From NCBI RefSeq assembly GCF_001704415.2, contig NC_030812.1:54288093-54352092 (forward strand): 64,000 nucleotides of DNA, read 5' to 3'. Numbering within the stretch: position 1 is the first letter of the stretch; every line of letters starts with the position of its first letter. Origin of the DNA: Capra hircus (lineage: Eukaryota; Chordata; Mammalia; Artiodactyla; Bovidae). The notes under the pieces were generated by a model that was given only the letters and a program-made list of their open reading frames with translations, was not told where the DNA came from and did not search any database. Below are positions 56,457-64,000 of the stretch, piece after piece. The translations under genes and the position numbers were made by a program.

Positions 56457-56660
56457 GCTCAGTTGTGTTTGACTCTTTGCGACCTGGACTGTAGATCCCA
56501 GATCCCTCCGTCCATGAAATTCACCAGCCAAGAATACTGGAGTGGGTTGCCATTCCCTCCTCTAGGGGATCTTTCTGACCCAGGGATCGAACCTGGGTTC
56601 AATCAAGGATCTCCTGCACTGCAGGCAGATTCTTCACCCGTTGAGCCACCAGTGAAGCCC
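56457..56660 (-). mobile_element. Bov-tA SINE
   Basis: Reverse orientation: CTCAGTTGTGTTTGACTC, AGAATACTGGAGTGGGTTGCC, CCCAGGGATCGAACCTGGG, and the head GTTGAGCCACCAGTGAAGCCC. A short local duplication (GATCCCAGATCCC, 56495) is inside. Confidence 0.93.
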
Positions 56661-56731
56661 TCCTCAGATAAACTCTGATCATTCTAAGGGTGGAGTTAAA
56701 CCTTTTATTTCTTACTTTATAATTTTAGTGG

Positions 56732-56876
56732 GAGGGGGGTTCATGTTTGGGAACGCATGTAAGAATTAAAGATTTTAAAATTTAAAAAATAAAAAACTAA
56801 AAAAAATAAAAAATAAAAAAATAATAATAATAAAAGAAATACACAAACATTTAAAAAAATAAAAAATAAAAATATA
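56732..56876 (+). mobile_element. L1 3' end fragment with A-rich tail
   Basis: GGGGGGTTCATGTTTGGGAAC and GCATGTAAGAATTAAAG match the reverse complement of the L1 tail at 59690-59755. Followed by about 100 bases of A-rich AATAAT/AAAAT repeat. Extreme truncation. Confidence 0.85.
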
Positions 56877-56984
56877 TCACATGCTAGCTAGAGGATGAGA
56901 AAAGACACTAAAGACGGACATTAAAATGACCACAGCCACCCCTGTTCTAGCCACAGTCCACTCACTCTTTTCAACTTTTTTCAT

Positions 56985-57122
56985 TTCAGTTCAGTTCAGT
57001 TCAGTCACTCAGTCGTGTCTGACTCTTTGTGACCCCATGAACCACAGCACACCAGGCCTCCCTGTCCATCACCAACTCCCAGAGTTTACCCAAACTCATG
57101 TCCATTGAGTCGGTGATGCCAC
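56985..57122 (-). mobile_element. BovB LINE 3' end fragment
   Basis: Four TTCAG repeats followed by CACTCAGTCGTGTCTGACTC and TCCCTGTCCATCACCAACTCC. About 140 bases of the terminal BovB region. Confidence 0.94.
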
Positions 57123-57682
57123 CTAGTATCAAAATCTCTTCATTAACTCTCCCAGGAAGTGGGTCTCACTCAGCATTGATACAAATATATTTGTATTTTC
57201 CTGATACTAAAAGAATTATTCATTGTTTCTCTGCATTCAAGTTTAACAGAGACATCCTGTATTTTTATTGCCTAAGTTTAGCAACTCTGTATCTAAGAAC
57301 TGAAAGAACTGTTCTCCTTTCTTATGAACTACTTCCATCCCTCCAGGGAAAATCTAGGGTTTGGCACTGATACTGCTACCACAGAGCTATATGAGAAGTT
57401 CAAACAAGGAAAATCTATATTACACATATACAAATTTTCAGTGTCGGGATTTCATGTAGGCAGTGGTATTTCCTGAATTTCCTGTGCCTCAGTTTAACTC
57501 CTCCCCACTGACTCTCACGGGCACACGCAGATGATAAATACAAGCTCCTCTGACTTTCTCCTCTGAGATGGAACAGATCTTGTCAAGAAGCAGGAAGAAA
57601 AACCCCTCCTCTATGATCCAGCACAATGGCCCTCCTGCAACAACCAGACAGGCTCTGTGAGGCTATTATCGCCATCATCTAG
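57123..57682. other. Unassigned sequence
   Basis: No gene or named repeat recognised. Confidence 0.35.
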
Positions 57683-57817
57683 CTTTTTTTTTCTTTTTCT
57701 TCTTTTTTTTGACCAAGAACCTTGTGGGATCTTACTTCCCTCAAGCAGGGAGTGAAAGCAAGGCAATTACAGTGAAAGTGCCAAGTCCTAACCACTAGAC
57801 TGCCAGAGAAGTTGCCA
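57683..57817 (-). mobile_element. CHR-type SINE, diverged
   Basis: A T-rich tail (57684-57710), then CTTGTGGGATCTTACTTCCC, GCAAGGCAATTACAGTG and the head CCTAACCACTAGACTGCCAG. Reverse orientation. Confidence 0.7.
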
Positions 57818-58132
57818 TTGTCTATATTAAGGAGTGTTTCCACTTGCTAGGCCACAGTATCATGTAATTGAACATATTCATAAATAGAATCTTGCCTATT
57901 CTGACATTAAAAAGCGACAATTTTTGTTACTGGAAGATTCCAATTCTCTCCTTGCTACAGTTTCTCCCACACTAGGCAGATAATACCTCCCATCCATACT
58001 GGGTCATCATACCTCATCTTGATCTACCAAATGGTCGCCACTAGCTCAGATCCACCTCTTTGGTTAGTACACCTCTGTATTATACTCGTTACAGTTAAAA
58101 GAAAGAATTAACAGTCCTGTAGTCTAAAACTC
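57818..58132. other. Unassigned sequence
   Basis: No feature recognised. Confidence 0.3.
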
Positions 58133-58270
58133 AGGAGGATCCCCTGGAGGAGGGCATGGGAACCCACTCCAGTATTCTTGCCTAGGGAATGCCATGGACA
58201 GAGAACCCTGGTGGGCTACAGTCCATAGGGTCGCACAGAGTTGGACACGACCGAAGCAACTAAGCAGCAG
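58133..58270 (+). mobile_element. Bov-A monomer
   Basis: GGATCCCCTGGAGGAGGGC, CACTCCAGTATTCTTGCC, GGGCTACAGTCCATAGGG, ending in AGCAGCAGC. AGTCTAAAAC (58121-58130) and AGTCTAAAC (58272-58280) flank it as a near-perfect target duplication. Confidence 0.9.
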
Positions 58271-58284
58271 CAGTCTAAACCTCA

Positions 58285-58400
58285 TATTTTATAAATGGGA
58301 CTGCTGAAGCCCAGATGTGATACATTGAGGCCAGAGAGGTAATTGATAGCCAGCGTTGGACAAGGTCCCCAGTTTTCCAACCATTCAGTGTTCTTTCCAA
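58285..58400 (-). repeat. MIR-like fragment
   Basis: ATAAATGGGACTGCTGAAGCC, then GCCAGAGAGGTAATTGATAG and AGTGTTCTTTCCAACATC fit a reversed MIR. Weak. Confidence 0.45.
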
Positions 58401-58839
58401 CATCATCCTGCACCTCTCTCAGCAACTCTGCTTTATCAACTAAGAAAGAGTTCATCAAGTCAAATCCCAGGAAAATAATTCCTACTATGCAGTCTATTAA
58501 GTAAATCAGCCTTTCTACTTAAGTAGCATTTTAAGTGATTTCCATTTCCAGTGCAACAGGTTGGAGATCCCACTTACAATCAGAATAGTTAATCAATGGC
58601 TGGATTGTGTGGTAGCCATAGAGGTGCCCCAATACAAATCTCCCTTTGAGAGAACTTTCTATGAAGGACATAGCTCCTTAAAAACCTCCAACTCTCACAC
58701 TTTTGTGTCCACCCAGGGGCAACATTTGCACCAAGACCACATTTTCCTAGGGCTATTCTCAGAAAACAACTGAACTTGGTGGGGCAATTCCTATCCAACA
58801 TGGGATTATTCTAAAGCAAAGTTAAGTAAAAAAGTTTAA
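58401..58839. other. Unassigned sequence
   Basis: Short overlapping frames on both strands (58561-58801) show no family features. Confidence 0.35.
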
Positions 58840-59059
58840 GTATTTTTTTTCTCTAAAGTGATAAGTATTTTAGATTTTAGATTTTTCCAGCCCTTCATTC
58901 TCTGTTGCAACTACTCAATTCTGCCATTTTATCATGAAAAACAGCCAAGGGTGATATCTAAATGAAAGGGTGTGACTATATTCCAATAAAGTTTTCTTTA
59001 CAAAACCAGGCAGCAGGCTAGATCTGTTCCATGGGCCATGGTTTACCAACTTCTGCTCT
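58840..59059. repeat. hAT-Charlie non-autonomous DNA transposon remnant
   Basis: The order CTCTGTTGCAACTACTCAATTC, GGTGTGACTATATTCCAATAA, AGTTTTCTTTACAAAACCAGGC and CCATGGTTTACCAACTTCTGC matches a common MER-type hAT MITE. One terminal repeat (ACCAACTTCTGCTC) is visible. The exact subfamily is not assigned. Confidence 0.7.
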
Positions 59060-59682
59060 AAAGGATTTAGTCAAGGATTTCCCCACTGACTGACTGGAAG
59101 TGTCTCAGAACTATGCTGTGGTCTGAAGCTCTTCCTACTTAATCTTTCCAAGGCTACAGGCATCAGACTTGTTTATTCCTGCTTTCCTTGCCTACACCTC
59201 CTCCCTCCTCCTTTATTCTTCACAGAGGGAAAAAGTGTGATGTGATGGAAATTACAATCTGGCCTCTGAAGATCCAAAATGAGCTCTTGCTTTGCTATTT
59301 TCTGGCCCTATGGACTTCAACTCCTACAGCTCATCCCAGAAATGTGTTAATCCTGCTTTGTGTACCTGAAAGGATTGTTGAGAGAACATGTGAAAAAACA
59401 AATCACTATCATTCAAGACACTACCCATGTTTGACACCACGTTTGAAATCACTACACTTCTTTTTATCCTTAGTCATGTCCATAGCATTTCATTGAGAAG
59501 TTAAGGTGTTGTTTTAGAGGAAATAAAAGATTATTCCATGTAAAGGGATAACAAAGCTTATGCATAGTTCAAATAAGCTGTTCTGACTAAAGCAAGAGGG
59601 TGATGCAGCCAAAATGCAAACCTGATCCCCTCACTGACCAATTAATTTTGGTTTTTGTTTTTTTGTTTGTTTAGATATCCTA
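59060..59682. other. Unassigned sequence
   Basis: No gene or named repeat. A 102-codon frame at 59188-59496 lacks features. Confidence 0.35.
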
Positions 59683-59991
59683 GATTTTAAATTTATTTAT
59701 TTTTTAATTTTAAAATCTTTAATTCTTACATGCATTCCCAAACATGAACCCCCCTCCCACCTCCCTCCCCATAACATCTCTCTGGGTCATCCCCATGCAC
59801 CAGCCCCAAGCATGCTGTATCCTGCGTCAGACATAGACTGGCGATTCAATTCTTACATGATAGTATACATGTTAGAATGTCATTCTCCCAAATCATCCCA
59901 CCCTCTCCCTCTCCCTCTGAGTCCAAAAGTTCGTTATACACATCTGTGTCTTTTTTCCTGTCTTGCATACAGGGTCGTCATTGCCATCTTC

Positions 59992-62900
59992 CTAAATTCC
60001 ATATATATGTGTTAGTATACTGTATTGGTGTTTTTCTTTCTGGCTTACTTCACTCTGTATAATCAGCTCCAGTTTCATCCATCTCATCAGAACTGATTCA
60101 AATGAATTCTTTTTAATGGCTGAGTAATACTCCATTGTGTATATGTACCACAGCTTTCTTATCCATTCATCTGCTGATGGACATCTAGGTTGTTTCCATG
60201 TCCTGGCTATTATAAACAGTGCTGCGATGAACACTGGGGTACATGTGTCTCTTTCAATTCTGGTGTCCTCGGTGTGTATGCCCAGCAGTGGGATTGCTGG
60301 GTCATAAGGTAGTTCTATTTGCAATTTTTTAAGGAATCTCCACACTGTTCTCCATAGTGGCTGTACTAGTTTGCATTCCCACCAACAGTGTAGGAGGGTT
60401 CCCTTTTCTCCACACCCTCTCCAGCATTTATTGCTTGCAGATTTTTGGATTGCAGCCATTCTGACTGGTGTGAAGTGGTACCTCATTGTGGTTTTGATTT
60501 GCATTTCTCTGATAATGAGTGATGTTGAGCATCTTTTCATGTGTTTGTTAGCCATCCGTATGTCTTCTTTGGAGAAATGTCTATTTAGTTCTTTGGCCCA
60601 TTTTTTGATTGGGTCGTTTATTTTTCTGGAATTAAGCTGCAGGAGTTGCTTGTATATTTTTGAGATTAGTTGTTTGTCAGTTGCTTCATTTGCTATTATT
60701 TTCTCCCATTCTGAAGGCTGTCTTTTCACCTTGCTTATAGTTTCCTTTGTTGTGCAGAAGCTTTTAATTTTAATTAGATCCCATTTGTTTATTTTTGCTT
60801 TTATTTCCAGAATTCTGGGAGGTGGATCATACAGGATCCTGCTGTGATTTATGTCTGAGAGTGTTTTGCCTATGTTCTCCTCTAGGAGTTTTATAGTTTC
60901 TGGTCTTACATTTAGATCTTTAATCCATTTTGAGTTTATTTTTGTGTGGGGTGTTAGAAAGTGATCTAGTTTCATTCTTTTACAAGTGGTTGACCAGTTT
61001 TCACAGCACCATTTGTTAAAGAGATTGTCTTTACTCCATTGTATATTCTTGACTCCTTTGTCAAAGATAAGGTGTCCATAGGTGTGTGGATTTGTCTCTG
61101 GGCTTTCTATTTTGTTCCATTGATCTATATGTCTGTCTTTGTGCCAGTACCATACTGTCTTGATGACTGTGGCTTTGTAGTAGAGCCTGAAGTCAGGCAA
61201 GCTGATTCCTCCAGTTCCATTCTTCTTTCTCAAGATTGCTTTGGCAATTCGAGGTTTTTTGTATTTCCATACAAATCTTGAAATTATTTGTTCTAGTTCT
61301 GTGAAAAATATGGCTGGTAGCTTGATAGGGATTGCATTGAATTTGTAAACTGCTTTGGGTAGTATACTCATTTTCACTATATTGATTCTTCCAATCCATG
61401 AACATGGTATATTTCTCCATCTATTAGTGTCCTCTTTGATTTCTTTCATCAGTGTTTTATAGTTTTCTATATATAGGTCTTTAGTTTCTTTAGGTAGATA
61501 TATTCCTAAGTATTTTATTCTTTTCGTTGCAATGGTGAATGGAATTGTTTCCTTAATTTCTTTTTCTACTTTCTCATTATTAGTGTATAGGAATGCAAGG
61601 GATTTCTGTGTGTTGATTTTATATCCTGCAACTTTACTATATTCATTGATGAGCTCTAGTAATTTTCTGGTGGAGTCTTTAGGGTTTTCCATGTAGAGGA
61701 TCATGTCATCTGCAAACAGTGAAAGTTTTACTTCTTCTTTTCCAATTTGGATTCCTTTTATTTCTTTTTCTGCTCTGATTGCTGTGGCCAAAACTTCCAG
61801 AACTATGTTGAATAGTAGTGGTGAAAGTGGGCACCCTTGTCTTGTTCCTGACTTTAGGGGAAATGCTTTCAATTTTTCACCATTGAGGATAATGTTTGCT
61901 GTGTGTTTGTCATATATAGCTTTTATTATGTTGAGGTATGTTCCTTCTATTCCTGCTTTCTGGAGAGTTTTTATCATAAATGGATTTGAATTTTGTCAAA
62001 TGCCTTCTCTGCATCTATTGAGATAATCATATGGTTTTTATTTTTCTATTTGTTAATGTGGTGAATTACATTGATTTATTTGCGGATATTGAAGAATCCT
62101 TGTATCCCTGGGATAAAGCCCACTTGGTCATGGTGTATGATCTTTTTAATGTGTTGTTGGATTCTGGTTGCTAGAATTTTGTTGAGGATTTTTGCATCTA
62201 TGTTCATCAGTGATATTGGCCTGTAGTTTTCTTTTTTTGTGACATCTTTGTCAGGTTTTGGTATTAGGGTGATGGTGGCCTCATAGAATGAGTTTGGAAG
62301 TTTACCTTCCTCTGCAATTTTCTGGAAGATTTTGAGTAGGATAGGTGTTAGCTCTTCTCTAAATTTTTGGTAGAATTCAGCTGTGAAGCCGTCTGGACCT
62401 GGGCTTTTGTTTGCTGGAAGATTTCTGATTACAGTTTCAATTTCCGTGCTTGTGATGGGTCTGTTAAGATTTTCTATTTCTTCCTGGTTCAGTTTTGGAA
62501 AATTGTACTTTTCTAAGAATTTGTCCATTTCTTCCACGTTGTCCATTTTATTGGCATACAACTGCTGATAGTAGTCTCTTATGATCCTTTGTATTTCTGT
62601 GTTGTCTGTTGTGATCTCTCCATTTTCATTTCTAATTTTATTGATTTGATTTTTCTCTCCTTGCTTCTTGATGAGTCTGGCTAATGGTTTGTCAATTTTC
62701 TTTATCCTTTCAAAGAACCAGCTTTGGCTTTGGTGATTTTTGCTATGGTCTCTTTTGTTTCTTTTGCATTTATTTCTGCCCTAATTTTTAAGATTTCTTT
62801 CCTTCTACTAACTCTGGGGTTCTCCAATTCTTCCTTTTCTAGTTGCTTTAGTTGTAGAGTTAGGTTATTTATTTGACTTTTTTCTTGTTTCTTGAGGTAT

Positions 62901-63809
62901 GCCTGTATTGCTATGAACTTTCCTCTGAGCACTGCTTTTATAGTGTCCCACAGGTTTTGGGTTGTTGTGTTTTCATTTTCATTAGTTTCTATGCATATTT
63001 TGATTTCTTTTTTGATTTCTTCTGTGATTTGTTGGTTATTCAGAAGTGTGTTGTTCAACCTCCATATGTTGGAATTTTTAATAGTTTTTCTCCTGTAATT
63101 GAGATCTAATCTTAATGCATTATGGTCAGAAAAGATGCTTGGAATGATTTCGATTTTTTTTGAATTTATCAAGTTTAGATTTATGGCCCAGGATGTGATC
63201 TATCCTGGAGAAGGTTCCATGAGCACTTGAAAAAAAGGTGAAATTCATTGTTTTGGGGTGAAATGTCCTATAGATATCAATTAGGTCTAACTGATCTAAT
63301 GTATCATTTAAAGTTTGCGTTTCTTTGTTAATTTTCTGTTTAGTTGATCTGTCCATAGGTGTGAGTGGGGTATTAAAGTCTCCCACTATTATTGTGTTAT
63401 TGTTGATTTCCCCTTTCATACTTGTTAGCATTTGTCTTACATATTGCGGTGCTCCTATATTGGGTGCATATATATTTATAATTGTTATATCTTCTTCTTG
63501 GATTGATCCTTTGATCATTATGTAGTGGCCTTCTTTGTCTCTTTTCACAGCCTTTGTTTTAAAGTCTATTTTATCGGAAATAAGTATTGCCACTCCTGAT
63601 TTCTTTTGTTCTCTATTTGCGTGGTATATCTTTTTCAAGCCCTTCACTTTCAGTCTGTATGCGTCCCTTGTTTTGAGGTGGGTCTCTTGTAAGCAGCATA
63701 TAGAGGGGTCTTGTTTTTGTATCCATTCAGCCAGTCTTTGCCTTTTGGTTGGGGCGTTCAACCCATTTAGGTTTAAGGTAATTATTGATAAGTATGATCC
63801 CGTTACCAT
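59992..63809 (-). pseudogene. L1 copy B ORF2 (endonuclease, reverse transcriptase, C-terminal domain), few lesions
   Basis: ORF2p nicks target DNA and reverse-transcribes L1 RNA. The start ATG is at 63807-63809 (MVTGSYLSIITLN). Endonuclease residues seen in the first frame are E42 (QETH), Y114 (IYAPN), D144 and N146 (GDFN) and D204 (SRIDH). The catalytic SDHN follows in the next frame (62702-63172). RT: NLPANKSPGPDGFTAEFYQK (62076-62561 frame) and FADDMILY (FADD codons 61705-61716). The Cys/His cluster CWRGCGEKGTLLHCWWEC is intact within a 661-residue frame (59992-61977). Lesions: a shift at an A8 run (plus-strand T-run 63154-63161), another near 62720, stops around 62075 and 62050, and a shift near 61990. 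Confidence 0.93.
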
Positions 63810-64000
63810 TTTCTTTATTGTTTTGGGTTCGGGTTTATACACCCTTTTTGTGTTTCCTGTCTAGAGAATATCCTTTAGAATTTGTTGGAGAGCTGGTTTG
63901 GTGGTGCTGAATTCTCTCAGCTTTTGCTTGTCTGTAAAGCTTTTGATTTCTCCTTCGTATTTGAATGAGATCCTTGCTGGGTACAGTTATCTGGGCTGTA
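63810..64000 (-). pseudogene. L1 copy B ORF1, 3' end only
   Basis: Collinear with 19620-19810 of the other L1. The minus strand encodes a C-terminus with ISFKYEGEIKSFTDKQKLRE-like residues and ends at TAG (63862-63864). The rest of ORF1 lies beyond 64000, so its integrity cannot be judged. Confidence 0.8.

Larger units (their letters stand above)
59683..64000 (-). mobile_element. L1 (copy B), young, continues past the window end
   Basis: The 3' UTR starts at the left after an A/T-rich tail (AAATTTATTTATTTTTTAA). ORF2 spans 59992-63809, and the spacer and ORF1 3' end lie at 63810-64000. The ORF1 stop CTA is at 63862-63864 in plus-strand reading (TGTCTAGAGAATATCC). It is more intact than the 14.4-kb copy. 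Its 3' end (GTTCATGTTTGGGAATGC in sense) differs from that of the 14.4-kb and 25.8-kb copies, indicating a different subfamily. The 5' end is outside the window. Confidence 0.97.

Noticed and set aside
58561..58801. Two overlapping 70-residue frames on opposite strands
   Set aside because: Neither has a family feature, and overlap on both strands argues for chance.

Overview
The window is mammalian nuclear DNA, almost certainly from a bovid or closely related ruminant. The evidence is the repeat content: BovB (RTE-type) LINEs, Bov-tA and Bov-A2 SINEs, bovine-type L1s and CHR-type SINEs derived from tRNA-Glu, on a background of old mammalian repeats (MIR, L2, MaLR LTRs, hAT and mariner remnants). 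Species cannot be fixed from this. I found no host protein-coding gene, exon chain, CpG-island promoter, functional tRNA/rRNA/snRNA gene, CRISPR array or prokaryotic feature. The only recognisable proteins are broken retrotransposon ORFs. The window reads as intergenic or deep intronic DNA.

Layout. 1-13.5 kb: AT-rich unique DNA with scattered SINEs (519, 2203, 5960, 12977), MIR/L2 pieces, an old L1 tail (5.3-6.3 kb), a 200-bp hexanucleotide tract (7.0-7.2 kb), an LTR-like block (8.8-9.4 kb) and a short BovB tail (9.5 kb). 13.5-25.3 kb: a three-level nest. A nearly full-length BovB on the minus strand (13495-14434 and 23297-25262) is split by an apparently full-length minus-strand L1 (14435-23296), which is itself split by a truncated minus-strand BovB (17648-18675). 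Target-site duplications are readable at both inner junctions. 25.8-27.3 kb: a 5'-truncated plus-strand L1. 27-42 kb: Bov-tA copies, a 1.1-kb plus-strand BovB (31.1-32.2 kb), a CA microsatellite, an L1 piece holding a Bov-tA, two MaLR LTRs (37.7-38.5 kb) and an old L1 with a CHR SINE inside. 42-50 kb: a mariner MITE hairpin, two old L1 blocks carrying younger SINEs, L2 and MIR. 50-59.7 kb: mostly unassigned DNA with a Bov-tA/BovB pair sharing one target site (52.3-53.3 kb), an MLT1-like LTR (54.3-54.9 kb), more BovB/Bov-tA pieces and a hAT-Charlie remnant. 59.68-64.0 kb: the 3' 4.3 kb of a young minus-strand L1 that runs off the window end.

How it works together. L1 and BovB encode endonuclease plus reverse transcriptase and copy themselves by target-primed reverse transcription. 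In ruminants the Bov-tA/Bov-A SINEs share the BovB 3' end and are thought to be moved by BovB proteins, while L1 is the other autonomous source. Every autonomous copy here carries truncations, stops or frameshifts, so none looks active. The more interesting observations are the nested stack, an L1 ORF1 that is a single frame broken only by point changes, a three-copy tandem array in the L1 5' UTR, a shared insertion site for a SINE and a LINE, and a mariner-derived hairpin of the type that yields ruminant microRNAs. I did not find a convincing new biological system.
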